This document shows, piece after piece, positions 1 through 6,888 of a DNA stretch of 9,846 nucleotides (positions are counted from its first letter, which is position 1; each line of letters begins with the position of its first letter). A model generated the notes under the pieces. The model saw only the letters and a program-made list of their open reading frames with translations, did not search any database and had not been told where the DNA came from. The DNA is taken from assembly GCA_002440235.1 (NCBI GenBank), contig DJRZ01000009.1:42055-51900 (forward strand), written 5' to 3'. The stretch is from Alphaproteobacteria bacterium UBA6347 (lineage in GTDB: Bacteria; Pseudomonadota; Alphaproteobacteria; CAAGCB01; CAG-977). The translations under genes and the position numbers were made by a program.

Positions 1-89
1 AGCGCCCCCGCGATCAGCGACAGCACCAGCCATTTGACGACGTTCGCCATAATGATTTCTTCGTTTTTGATTTCCTGCACGGGAATCAT
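1..89 (-). CDS. Small membrane-anchored protein, 5' end only
   Basis: Only the first 29 codons of a minus-strand gene lie in the window; the rest is past the left edge. The chosen ATG at 89-87 has AAAAGGA upstream at about 11 bases. A second in-frame ATG at 50-48 has no clear ribosome site but would start directly at a hydrophobic run. From the longer start there are about 13 polar residues (MIPVQEIKNEE and on), then MANVVKW followed by a Leu/Val/Ile/Ala-rich stretch that looks like the start of a transmembrane helix or uncleaved signal anchor. The family cannot be named from so little. A candidate promoter sits upstream at 140-167, back to back with that of the next gene. The function is unknown. 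Confidence 0.5.
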   Translation of the reverse strand, partial: MIPVQEIKNEEIIMANVVKWLVLSLIAGA

Positions 90-139
90 CGTTTTCAACG
101 TCCTTTTCTTGCGCGCGTTCAACGGAATCGACAATCACT

Positions 140-167
140 TTATTATCTAAACGCGCCGCCGTTTCAA
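140..167 (-). promoter_or_regulatory. Candidate promoter for the left-edge minus-strand gene
   Basis: On the minus strand TTGAAA (167-162) is followed after 16 bases by TAATAA (145-140), with an overlapping better -10-like GATAAT at 147-142 but shorter spacing. It lies about 50 bases upstream of the minus-strand start codon at 89. The -35 box is good and the -10 box is weak. Confidence 0.3.
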
Positions 168-186
168 TGTTTTTTTGCCAAAAATA

Positions 187-215
187 TTGACAAAAACGAC
201 AAAGCGGCGCATTCT
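187..215 (+). promoter_or_regulatory. Candidate promoter for the HEXXH protein gene
   Basis: A perfect TTGACA (187-192) is followed after 17 bases by CATTCT (210-215), a weak -10 match. It lies 38 bases upstream of the start codon at 253, with a GAGG ribosome site at 241-244. The spacing and the exact -35 box are the support; the poor -10 box limits confidence. Confidence 0.4.
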
Positions 216-252
216 GACCCGTAAAGTTCTTTTATGACGAGAGGCGAAGAAT

Positions 253-1386
253 ATGTGTTTGAAAAAATTATTCGAACAGACCGGAAACAAAGACGAGCGG
301 GTCGAACAGTACCTGTTGCACGGCGTCAAAGTGAACGTCGCGCCTTCGGAAAAGAAATTCGCCGAAGATTTGTTCGATTCGCTGGCGTCGATTCCGACGG
401 GGCGCAACGCCATCGAGGACATGAAAAAATACAAGGTCGACTTCTTTTTGGAAACGGCTTTGGGAACGGCGGGCGGTTATTTCGACCCCGAAAACAACCA
501 GATCGTCATGGCTAAATCGCTGGGCATGGACTTTATGGAATTCGCCCTTGTCCACGAAGCGCGCCATTTGTGGCAGAACAATCAGGGGCGCAACGAAGCC
601 GAAGCGCAAAATCTGGACTACGCCACGCGTCTGATGATCAACCGCGCGACCGAAGCCGACGCGCAAACGCAGGCCGTTCTGGCGTGCGAAGAATGGCAGG
701 CGCGGGGGCACGACGCGCCGATGAAACGCTTTGAAAAACACTACAAACCCATCACCGACCGGTTCGCGGAATCCCGTTCGCCGTCCGAAGCGTTCAAAGG
801 CTGGTACGACGACGAACGCATTTCCGCGTCCTATGAACAGGGATACGATGTCGAGGTTTATCTGGGTTCCCTGCGTTCCAAAGCGGACAAGCGCCCGTTC
901 GTTTCGATGAAGCCCGCCGAAATCGCGAAATTCTGCGGCGGCGAACGCGTCGAAGGGTTCGAGGATTTTATGAACGGCAAACAGGCGCGTCAGGTTCACC
1001 TGCTGACGAAAACGGCGGTCGAGCTGTACGACGAAGCCATGTCCGTCAAAGGCGCGCCGCGCGATCCGTCGCTGGCGAACGTCCCCGTGCGCGATTTGAA
1101 AGGCAACGCCGGCGCGCAGATGTACGCCGAAAAATACATCGCCGAAACGCGCGAAAAATTCGCCCCCTCAACGACCAGAGGCGTGAAAAAGAAAGAGGTT
1201 TTGCAGACCGTCATGCGCGCCGTGGACGCCGTTGAAAAAATCAACAAAGCGGCGATCGACGGCAAAAAAGCTCCCGCCGCCGAAAAGGCTTTGCAGATCG
1301 AAAAATCGAAAATGCGCGCGCTGAACGCGCCGAAACGCGACGCCGTCAAGAACGCCGTTCTGGCGAACAGAGGCGCGCAACGCTGA
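253..1386 (+). CDS. Uncharacterised HEXXH-motif protein, putative zinc metallopeptidase
   Basis: A 377-residue soluble protein with no signal peptide or membrane helix, so probably cytoplasmic. Residues 101-105 read HEARH, an HEXXH zinc-binding motif. It follows the hydrophobic run MEFALV, as in gluzincin-like peptidases, and Glu134/Asp136 in TEADAQ could supply a third ligand. Residues 78-86 (FDPENNQIV) resemble the strand before the active site of such enzymes. From about residue 305 the chain is rich in Lys and Ala, probably helical and basic. The arrangement recalls the DUF6782 putative metallopeptidase family, but I assign that from memory of its pattern. The ATG at 253 has GAGG eight bases upstream. 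The gene is monocistronic and closes with a strong terminator. The substrate is unknown; the motif could also survive in an inactive scaffold. Confidence 0.85.
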   Translation: MCLKKLFEQTGNKDERVEQYLLHGVKVNVAPSEKKFAEDLFDSLASIPTGRNAIEDMKKYKVDFFLETALGTAGGYFDPENNQIVMAKSLGMDFMEFALVHEARHLWQNNQGRNEAEAQNLDYATRLMINRATEADAQTQAVLACEEWQARGHDAPMKRFEKHYKPITDRFAESRSPSEAFKGWYDDERISASYEQGYDVEVYLGSLRSKADKRPFVSMKPAEIAKFCGGERVEGFEDFMNGKQARQVHLLTKTAVELYDEAMSVKGAPRDPSLANVPVRDLKGNAGAQMYAEKYIAETREKFAPSTTRGVKKKEVLQTVMRAVDAVEKINKAAIDGKKAPAAEKALQIEKSKMRALNAPKRDAVKNAVLANRGAQR

Positions 1387-1412
1387 TTATCCGAACGCGC
1401 AAAAGAAACGAC

Positions 1413-1446
1413 AAGCCCCCTTTCGCGAAAGGGGGCTTTCTTTTTT
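1413..1446 (+). terminator. Rho-independent terminator of the HEXXH protein gene
   Basis: A perfect 26-base palindrome at 1413-1438, AAGCCCCCTTTCG paired with its complement, is followed by a T-rich run to 1446. It begins 27 bases after the stop codon at 1384-1386. Confidence 0.93.
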
Positions 1447-1490
1447 CCGTTTTTTGCCGTTGCCGCTTGCCGCGCCGCGAAACGGTTGTG

Positions 1491-1519
1491 AAAAAGCCCT
1501 CCGACCGGAGGGCTTTTTT
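1491..1519. terminator. Bidirectional intrinsic terminator between convergent genes
   Basis: The stem GCCCTCC / GGAGGGC with loop GACC (1496-1513) is flanked by five A on the left and six T on the right, so it works in both directions. It lies six bases past the stop of the minus-strand RNase J-like gene and is also a backstop for transcription from the left. Confidence 0.92.
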
Positions 1520-1524
1520 CGTTT

Positions 1525-3186
1525 TCAGCGTTCGCGCCGTTTGCGCAGCGCCGCCAGATTGGCGGGTTTCGGAGCGTTTTGCGCGTCCCTGTTTTTGCGC
1601 GGCGCGCGTTTGTATTTGTAATAGCCGATTTTCTTGCGTTCCTTGGTTTCCAAATCCAAAGCCAAACGGTCGTATTTAAAATACGGCTTTCTGAAATCGT
1701 TGTTCGCGTCGTTCACGCCGATCCATTCTTCGGTTTTGCCGCCGTTTTCCCACGTCGCGTATTTTTTGAACGCCCGCATTTCGACCATGTTCGGAATGAT
1801 GCACGCGCTCAGCCCGCTTTCCTGCGCGATTTTCATCACGTTGCGGCGCTGAGCGGGATCGCCGTGAATGGGTACGACCGTCGTGCGGCGCGGGGACGAT
1901 TCGGAAACGATTTTGCAAATTTTGGCGACGTCGCCCGATCCAGCGTGACCCGACGCGTGAATCGTGTATTTGTTCGGCTTATAACGGCTGGGGAAATAGG
2001 TCGCGCACCCCCGCGCCTGAAATTTTTCTTCCAAAGCCTTGTGCGTTTCCTCGCTGCCCGGAATGCAGGATTGCAGATCGTAGACGTAAATCGGCAAATC
2101 CTTGCCCATGCCGGAACTTTCGCGCATTTCGTCCAGCGAGATGTTTTTGTTGCGCCCCTCGGCGATTTTCAGCAAAGACGCGTCTTCGCCCTGCGTTCCC
2201 GTGCAGACGTAAAAACGGTTTTGCGGCGGCGTCCTCTGCGCGGTTTTCGAATTGGCGGAAACGATTTTCATTTCGACGCCCGTTTCCGCGCGAATCATGT
2301 CTTCCAGTTTGTAGCCGCATTGATTCATCGCGCGGCGGGCGTTGATCAGCGACGCGCCGTCCAAAATCATCGTGCGGGGTTCCGTCCCGTTTTCTAAAGC
2401 CTCCTCCGCCAAAGCGGTCGCGACCGTGTGCAGACGGTGGCAGGACGACGAAATCACGCCCGAAATCACCGGACCGTTTTCGGATTCCTTTAAAATCCGG
2501 CGCAATCCCTCTTTCACTTCGGATTCGCCGATCGTTTCGCCTTTGGCGGTTGAAGACGTCGAATCGATAAACAGATAGTCAATGCCTTTGGACGCGATCG
2601 CGGCGACCTTTTCATCGTCGAACCCCTGCCCCAGCGGAACTTTGGCGGTTTTGAAATCGCCCGTCGTCATCATGCGCGTGCCGTTCGGGCTTTCGATCAC
2701 AAAGCCGACCGCGTCGGGAATCGAATGGGACACGGAAAACGGTTCGACTTTAAACCCGTTGATTTCAAAAGTTTCGTCGGGCTTGAAAACGTGAAAATCC
2801 GGAAATTCCTCTTTGGGGATTCCCGTGCTTTGCAGACTGTTTTTAATCAGTTTTTCGGCGAACGCGGTGCAATGAACGGTCAAGTTTTCGCCTTTCGCGC
2901 GTTTCTGTTCGAACTCGGCGCGTTTCAAGTTCATCAAATGCGCCAGCCCGCCCATATGGTCGGCGTGACCGTGCGTGATCAGAATATCGTTCGATTCGGG
3001 CATGGTCGGGATAAAAGCGTCATAGCCCGTTTCCTCTTTTTTACAAAACAGGGAACCGTAGTCGACCTGCACCACACCTTTTTTTTCGCCCGATTCGTCG
3101 GTGTAGGAAAATTCGTAGCCGTTGCCGCCGATGTGGTCGGCGTTGTTTCCGCCCGCGGATTTCCAAGATGTGAAAGATTCTGCCAT
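1525..3186 (-). CDS. RNase J-like beta-CASP metallo-beta-lactamase-fold protein
   Basis: A 553-residue protein with the metallo-beta-lactamase plus beta-CASP layout of RNase J-type nucleases, likely acting on RNA with two zinc ions in the cytoplasm. Visible motifs are HGHADH at 72-77 (HxHxDH), His154 in SVSHS, Asp177 in TTGDF, Asp208 in FIDSTSS, GTQGE at 330-334 (an RNase J hallmark), HASGHAG at 410-416 and PIHGDP at 439-444. The N-terminus lacks the usual GGVGEIGMN-type entry of canonical bacterial RNase J and reads GGNNADHIGGNGYEF instead. The end is a basic tail (about 519-553) ending RKRRER, possibly an RNA contact. The start ATG at 3186 has AAAGGA nine bases upstream, overlapping the stop of the IscX-like gene, so the two are probably coupled. 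It could be a divergent paralogue rather than the housekeeping RNase J. Confidence 0.9.
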   Translation of the reverse strand: MAESFTSWKSAGGNNADHIGGNGYEFSYTDESGEKKGVVQVDYGSLFCKKEETGYDAFIPTMPESNDILITHGHADHMGGLAHLMNLKRAEFEQKRAKGENLTVHCTAFAEKLIKNSLQSTGIPKEEFPDFHVFKPDETFEINGFKVEPFSVSHSIPDAVGFVIESPNGTRMMTTGDFKTAKVPLGQGFDDEKVAAIASKGIDYLFIDSTSSTAKGETIGESEVKEGLRRILKESENGPVISGVISSSCHRLHTVATALAEEALENGTEPRTMILDGASLINARRAMNQCGYKLEDMIRAETGVEMKIVSANSKTAQRTPPQNRFYVCTGTQGEDASLLKIAEGRNKNISLDEMRESSGMGKDLPIYVYDLQSCIPGSEETHKALEEKFQARGCATYFPSRYKPNKYTIHASGHAGSGDVAKICKIVSESSPRRTTVVPIHGDPAQRRNVMKIAQESGLSACIIPNMVEMRAFKKYATWENGGKTEEWIGVNDANNDFRKPYFKYDRLALDLETKERKKIGYYKYKRAPRKNRDAQNAPKPANLAALRKRRER

Positions 3187-3200
3187 AACCGTTTATCCTT

Positions 3201-3437
3201 TTAGTCTACGTCTTCCGAATTGACGCGTTCGGCGTCTTCGGGAAACTGGATACCGATCCAGGCGCGGACGACGGATTCCATATCGTCGTCGTCGGGAACG
3301 GACGCATCGTCAAAGCCGTCGATTCCGGCGACCATCGCGCGCAACTCGTCATATTCCAAAACGGACAGGTCGGTCTGCGGATACTGTTTTTCCAAGGCAA
3401 TCGCCAATTCGTCAACGTCAGACCAGTTCAATGCCAT
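3201..3437 (-). CDS. iscX: IscX-like iron-sulfur assembly accessory protein
   Basis: A 78-residue acidic protein that resembles IscX (YfhJ), the small partner of cysteine desulfurase IscS that binds iron and tunes Fe-S cluster assembly on IscU. Family features seen are Trp5-Ser-Asp near the start, Tyr19-Pro20 followed by Asp23 (YPQTD), GFDD at 41-44 and an aromatic-ended last helix at 53-65 (ESVVRAW). Typical IscX is about 66 residues; the extra length here is an acidic C-terminal tail. The ATG at 3437 has AAAGGA nine bases upstream. It is the first gene of a two-gene operon, 14 bases ahead of the RNase J-like gene, and has its own promoter and a leader hairpin. No hscA, fdx or iscS is next to it, unlike in gammaproteobacteria. 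The homology rests on pattern only. Confidence 0.78.
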   Translation of the reverse strand: MALNWSDVDELAIALEKQYPQTDLSVLEYDELRAMVAGIDGFDDASVPDDDDMESVVRAWIGIQFPEDAERVNSEDVD

Positions 3438-3463
3438 AATCGGATATCCTTTGATTTGAAAAC

Positions 3464-3477
3464 GGGGATCGCTCCCC
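3464..3477 (-). other. Leader hairpin with GNRA-type loop ahead of the iscX-like gene
   Basis: In the minus-strand transcript GGGGA, loop GCGA, TCCCC forms a five-pair stem closed by a GNRA tetraloop. If the promoter at 3488-3516 is right, it starts only a few bases from the 5' end of the mRNA and ends about 10 bases before the AAAGGA site. It may protect the 5' end or influence initiation. Confidence 0.45.
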
Positions 3478-3487
3478 TGTTAAATCC

Positions 3488-3516
3488 ATACTAGCCGACC
3501 GTTTTCCCCCGCGCAA
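3488..3516 (-). promoter_or_regulatory. Candidate promoter of the iscX-like/RNase J-like operon
   Basis: On the minus strand TTGCGC (3516-3511) and TAGTAT (3493-3488) are separated by exactly 17 bases. The expected start of transcription is near 3481, giving a leader of about 45 bases. This fits the CTTG...CTATAT-like promoters common in Alphaproteobacteria. Confidence 0.5.
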
Positions 3517-3557
3517 GGGCTTTTTGAAAATTTTTCGACAAAACAGAAAAGCCGTTT

Positions 3558-3579
3558 TGAAAATATTTATTTATTTTCA
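3558..3579. promoter_or_regulatory. AT-rich 8-6-8 inverted repeat, possible operator
   Basis: TGAAAATA, six bases, TATTTTCA is a perfect inverted repeat about 42 bases upstream of the -35 box of the iscX-like operon. It sits in the AT-rich gap between that promoter and the adhE terminator. It has the geometry of a dimeric regulator site but matches no binding site I can name. It could be chance in AT-rich DNA. Confidence 0.3.
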
Positions 3580-3663
3580 TTATGTTGACGGACTTCAAGT
3601 CAAAAACGACCCGCGTCTTTTTTACGAACGAAAAAAATTTGTCCATTTTTCAATTCGCGCCCC

Positions 3664-3694
3664 AAAAAAACAGGCTCCGGTTTCCCGAAGCCTG
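3664..3694 (-). terminator. Rho-independent terminator of adhE
   Basis: In the minus-strand transcript CAGGCTTCGG, loop GAAA, CCGGAGCCTG forms a ten-pair stem with one G-T wobble, followed by seven T. It lies about 30 bases after the adhE stop. The GNRA loop and U tract make this a clear intrinsic terminator. Confidence 0.94.
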
Positions 3695-3725
3695 CTTCTC
3701 TGCCGAAGGCTCACCTTGAAAGGGG

Positions 3726-6314
3726 TTAGTCGGTGACGCCTTCGTAAGCTTTAATGTACAGTTCCTTGATTTCTTTCATCAAGGGGTAGCGCGGGTTCGC
3801 GCCCGTGCACTGGTCGTCGAACGCCATTTCGGTCAGTTCGTCCAGTCTGTCAAAGAATTCTTTTTCCGGAATGCCGTATTCGCGGATCGACAGCGGAATG
3901 TTGATTTCTTTTTTCAGACCCTGAATGGCGTTGATCAGCAGTTCCAGCTTTTCATCGTCGTTCTTGCCGCCCAGTTTCAGCTGGTTGGCGATCTGACCGT
4001 ATTTTTCCTTCGCGTTCGGGTATTTGTACTGCGCGAAAGCGGCCTGTTTCGTCGGCGCGTCGGACGCGTTGAAACGAATAACCTGACAAATCAGCAACGC
4101 GTTGGCGATGCCGTGCGGCACGTTGTACATGGCGCCCAGTTTGTGCGCCATGGAATGGCACAGTCCCAGGAACGCGTTGGCGAACGCCATACCGGCCAAC
4201 GTCGCGGCGTAGTGCATTTTTTCACGCGCCAGCGGGTCGTTTTTGCCTTCGTGGTAGGAACGCGGCAGGTATTTGAAGACCTTTTTCGCGGCTTCCAAAG
4301 CCATGGAGTTCGTGAAGTTCGTCGCCATGATGGAAACGTAGGCTTCGACGGCGTGAACCAAAGCGTCGATACCGCCGGCGGCGCACAGTCCGGGGGGCAT
4401 CGTGTCGACCAGATCCGGATCGACGATCGCCATGGTCGGGGTCAGCGCGTAGTCGGCGATCGGGTATTTGATGTGCGTCTTGTCGTCCGTGATAACGGCG
4501 AACGGCGTGACTTCGGAACCCGTGCCGGACGTCGTCGGAATGGCGACCATGTCGGCTTTCTTGCCCAAAGCGGGCAGATCGCAAATTCTCTTGCGGATAT
4601 CCAAAAAGCGCATCGCGACGTCTTCGAATTTGACATCGGGCTGTTCGTACATCAGCCACAAGATCTTCGCCGCGTCCATCGGCGAACCGCCGCCCATGGA
4701 AATGAACACGTCGGGTTCGTAGGCTTTGACCATCGTGAACGCCTTGTTGATCGTGGACAGATCGGGATCGGGCTTCACGTCGAAGAAAATCTGGTAATCG
4801 ACGCCGATTTCTTCCAGAACGTCGGTGATTTTTTTCGACATGCCGGAATTGAACAGGAAACGGTCGGTGACGATGAACGCTTTTTTCTTGCCTTTCAATT
4901 CGCGCAGAGCCGGATCAATCGCCCCGCGTTTGAAATAGACTTTCGGCGGAACTTTGAACCAGAGCATGTTTTCTCTCCTTTCTGCGACGGTTTTGATGTT
5001 CAGCAAGTGTTTCGGACCGACGTTTTCGCTGGTGGCGTTGCCGCCCCACGAACCGCAGCCGATCGTCAGAGTCGGTTCCAGTTTGAAGTTGAACAAGTCG
5101 CCGATCGCGCCCTGAGCCGCGGGCGTGTTGATCAGAATGCGCCCCGTGTGGATTTTGTTGCCGAACGCCTTGATGCGGTCGTCCTTGCGGTCGTCCGTGT
5201 ACAGAACGGACGTGTGACCCGCGCCGCCGTGATCGACCAGCGTGTAAGCCTTTTCCATCGCGTCTTCAAAGTTTTCGGCGCGGTACAACGCCAGAACCGG
5301 CGACAATTTTTCGTGCGCGAACGGTTCAGCCGTCGTCACGTCTTCGACTTCGCCGACCAGAACTTTGGATTCTTCGGGCACTTCAAAACCCGCCAAAGCG
5401 GCGATTTTGTAAGCGGGCTGTCCGACGATGGCGGGGTTGACGCCGCGCGGGGTCAGCATAATGGCGGCGACCTTTTCGCGTTCTTCGTCGTTCAGGATAT
5501 AGGCGCCGCGGTATTTCAGTTCGTTTTTAACTTCGTCGTAGACGTCGGAAACGGCGACGATGGACTGTTCGGACGCGCAGATCATGCCGTTGTCGAACGT
5601 TTTACTGAGCAGAATGGAGGAAACAGCCATTTTGATGTCGGCGGTTTCGTCGATGACCGCGGGCGTGTTGCCGGGTCCGACGCCCAAAGCGGGCTTGCCG
5701 GAGGAATAGGCGGCTTTGACCATGCCGGGACCGCCGGTCGCCAGAATGATGTCGACCTTGGGGTGTTTCATCAGCATGTCGGACAATTCGATGGACGGTT
5801 CGTCGATCCAGCCGACGATGCCTTCGGGCGCGCCGGCTTTGACGGCGGCTTCCAAGCACAGCTTCGCCGCGGCGATCGTGCTGTTTTTGGCGCGCGGGTG
5901 CGGCGAGAAGACAATGGCGTTGCGGGTTTTCAGCGCGATCAGCGTTTTGAAAATAGCCGTGGAAGTCGGGTTCGTCGTCGGAACGACGCCCGCGATAACG
6001 CCGATGGGTTCGGCGATTTTCTTGATGCCGTTGGCTTTGTCTTCTTTGATGATGCCGCAGGTTTTCATATCGCGGTATTTGTTATAGATGTATTCGGACG
6101 CGAAGTGGTTTTTGATCACTTTGTCTTCGACGACGCCCATGCCCGTTTCCTCGACAGCCATTTTGGCCAGAGGAATGCGCATTTTGTTGGCGGCCAGAGA
6201 AACCGCGCGGAAGATCTTGTCGACCTGTTCCTGCGTATAGGTGGCATAAACCGCCTGCGCTTCGTGCGCTTTGGAGATAACCAGCTCCAAATCTTCTGCT
6301 GTTTTAACTTCCAT
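3726..6314 (-). CDS. adhE: Bifunctional acetaldehyde-CoA/alcohol dehydrogenase AdhE
   Basis: An 862-residue fusion that reduces acetyl-CoA to acetaldehyde and then ethanol, oxidising two NADH; in relatives it forms long cytoplasmic spirosome filaments. The N-terminal aldehyde dehydrogenase domain (about 1-440) has [12 protein letters not shown] at 112-123 and the catalytic Cys246 in [11 protein letters not shown]. The C-terminal iron alcohol dehydrogenase domain (about 455-862) has the NAD-binding [10 protein letters not shown] at 541-550, [14 protein letters not shown] at 593-606, and iron ligands Asp650, His654, His720 and His734 ([22 protein letters not shown]). The linker is intact and no catalytic residue is missing. 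It is slightly shorter than E. coli AdhE (891). The ATG at 6314 has TAAGGA and a further AAGG just upstream. It is transcribed from its own promoter with an operator-like palindrome, downstream of the cupin gene. It marks a fermentative lifestyle. Confidence 0.98.
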   Translation of the reverse strand: MEVKTAEDLELVISKAHEAQAVYATYTQEQVDKIFRAVSLAANKMRIPLAKMAVEETGMGVVEDKVIKNHFASEYIYNKYRDMKTCGIIKEDKANGIKKIAEPIGVIAGVVPTTNPTSTAIFKTLIALKTRNAIVFSPHPRAKNSTIAAAKLCLEAAVKAGAPEGIVGWIDEPSIELSDMLMKHPKVDIILATGGPGMVKAAYSSGKPALGVGPGNTPAVIDETADIKMAVSSILLSKTFDNGMICASEQSIVAVSDVYDEVKNELKYRGAYILNDEEREKVAAIMLTPRGVNPAIVGQPAYKIAALAGFEVPEESKVLVGEVEDVTTAEPFAHEKLSPVLALYRAENFEDAMEKAYTLVDHGGAGHTSVLYTDDRKDDRIKAFGNKIHTGRILINTPAAQGAIGDLFNFKLEPTLTIGCGSWGGNATSENVGPKHLLNIKTVAERRENMLWFKVPPKVYFKRGAIDPALRELKGKKKAFIVTDRFLFNSGMSKKITDVLEEIGVDYQIFFDVKPDPDLSTINKAFTMVKAYEPDVFISMGGGSPMDAAKILWLMYEQPDVKFEDVAMRFLDIRKRICDLPALGKKADMVAIPTTSGTGSEVTPFAVITDDKTHIKYPIADYALTPTMAIVDPDLVDTMPPGLCAAGGIDALVHAVEAYVSIMATNFTNSMALEAAKKVFKYLPRSYHEGKNDPLAREKMHYAATLAGMAFANAFLGLCHSMAHKLGAMYNVPHGIANALLICQVIRFNASDAPTKQAAFAQYKYPNAKEKYGQIANQLKLGGKNDDEKLELLINAIQGLKKEINIPLSIREYGIPEKEFFDRLDELTEMAFDDQCTGANPRYPLMKEIKELYIKAYEGVTD

Positions 6315-6369
6315 TGAATCCTTACCTTGTTCAAGATGACCGCCCCGCGCCTGCGCCCGGGAATCGGCA

Positions 6370-6391
6370 AATCGTGATTTGTTTCACGATT
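6370..6391. promoter_or_regulatory. Operator-like palindrome at the adhE promoter (Rex- or CRP/FNR-type)
   Basis: AATCGTGA, TTTGTT, TCACGATT is a perfect inverted repeat with 8-base arms and a 6-base spacer. It starts three bases downstream of the -10 box and spans the expected transcription start, a repressor-like position. The core TCGTGA-N6-TCACGA differs by one base per half from the Rex consensus TTGTGA-N6-TCACAA and is equally close to the CRP core TGTGA-N6-TCACA. Rex represses adhE at low NADH in many bacteria; which regulator acts here is inference. Confidence 0.6.
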
Positions 6392-6394
6392 AGC

Positions 6395-6423
6395 TATATA
6401 AATCAGACAGCCGCAAAAAGCAA
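6395..6423 (-). promoter_or_regulatory. Candidate adhE promoter
   Basis: On the minus strand TTGCTT (6423-6418) and TATATA (6400-6395) are separated by 17 bases. The predicted start near 6388 gives a leader of about 75 bases and falls inside the inverted repeat at 6370-6391. Confidence 0.5.
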
Positions 6424-6452
6424 TCTTTTTCTACACGTTCGTTCATTTTTTT

Positions 6453-6468
6453 GCCGTTCGGAAACGGC
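6453..6468 (-). other. Hairpin downstream of the cupin gene, not a standard terminator
   Basis: GCCGTT, four-base loop, AACGGC forms a six-pair stem starting 15 bases after the cupin stop. In the cupin transcript it is followed by a run of A rather than U, so it is not a canonical intrinsic terminator. Read-through from the cupin gene into adhE is therefore possible, or the stem may stabilise the mRNA 3' end. Confidence 0.35.
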
Positions 6469-6482
6469 GCCGCGGCGGGTTG

Positions 6483-6806
6483 TCAGAACGACACGGTCAG
6501 CAGCATTTTGAACCGTTCCTCGCCGAAAACGGCATGCGGGATTCCTTTCGGCATAATCAGCGTTTCGCCTTTTTTCAAAAAGAATTCGTCCCCGCCGACC
6601 GTGAACCGCCCCGTGCCGTCCAGCACCGTCGCCATCGCGTCGCCGCCCGCGGTGTGGGCGGAAATCTCCTCGCCCTTGTCGAACGAAAACAGCGTCACGC
6701 CGACCAGTTCGTTTTGAACCAAAGTCCTGCTGACGACTTGTCCCGCTTGGTAATCGACCAAATCAGCCAGATTCAGGACTTTCTGCTTTTCGATGTTTTT
6801 ATACAT
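6483..6806 (-). CDS. Small single-domain cupin protein
   Basis: A 107-residue cytoplasmic protein that is one cupin beta-barrel. Motif 1 is degenerate: GEEISAH (45-51), then TAGGDAMATVLDG. It keeps His51 and an acidic Asp56 but has Ala53 where the second His of HxH would be. Motif 2 is GETLIMPKGIPHAV (80-93) with His91. A metal site, if present, would use His51, His91 and perhaps Asp56. Such small cupins range from metal-dependent oxygenases to sugar or ligand binders, so no reaction can be assigned. The ATG at 6806 has GGAGA five bases upstream. It precedes adhE on the same strand with a 168-base gap and diverges from lemA. Confidence 0.88.
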   Translation of the reverse strand: MYKNIEKQKVLNLADLVDYQAGQVVSRTLVQNELVGVTLFSFDKGEEISAHTAGGDAMATVLDGTGRFTVGGDEFFLKKGETLIMPKGIPHAVFGEERFKMLLTVSF

Positions 6807-6838
6807 GTCCGTCTCCGATTTTTGTTTTTCCGCTTTTA

Positions 6839-6867
6839 AAACTAGGCTATTCTGACCGGAGTTTCAA
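6839..6867 (-). promoter_or_regulatory. Candidate promoter of the cupin gene
   Basis: On the minus strand TTGAAA (6867-6862) and TAGTTT (6844-6839) are 17 bases apart, about 33 bases upstream of the cupin start. The 82-base divergent gap must also hold the lemA promoter. The best plus-strand -10 candidate there is TATTCT at 6848-6853, with no good -35 box. Confidence 0.42.
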
Positions 6868-6888
6868 TTTATAATAAAGGATACGCCC

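Noticed and set aside
1579..2397. Open frame of 272 codons on the plus strand
   Set aside because: It is antisense to the RNase J-like gene, whose motifs are intact. Its product is Arg/Phe/Val-rich with no recognisable domain.
3524..3736. Open frame of 70 codons in the gap between the iscX-like gene and adhE
   Set aside because: It runs across the adhE terminator and the adhE stop, has no convincing ribosome site, and its AT-rich start gives no recognisable protein.
4113..6317. Very long open frame (734 codons) on the plus strand across adhE
   Set aside because: It is exactly antisense to a complete adhE with all catalytic residues. The predicted protein is low-complexity, rich in Arg, Val, Phe, Asp and Gly, as expected from the codon bias of the real gene.
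6870..6875. Perfect TATAAT just before lemA
   Set aside because: A transcript starting from it would begin at about 6882 and lose the AAAGGA ribosome site at 6876-6881, and there is no good -35 box 16-18 bases upstream.
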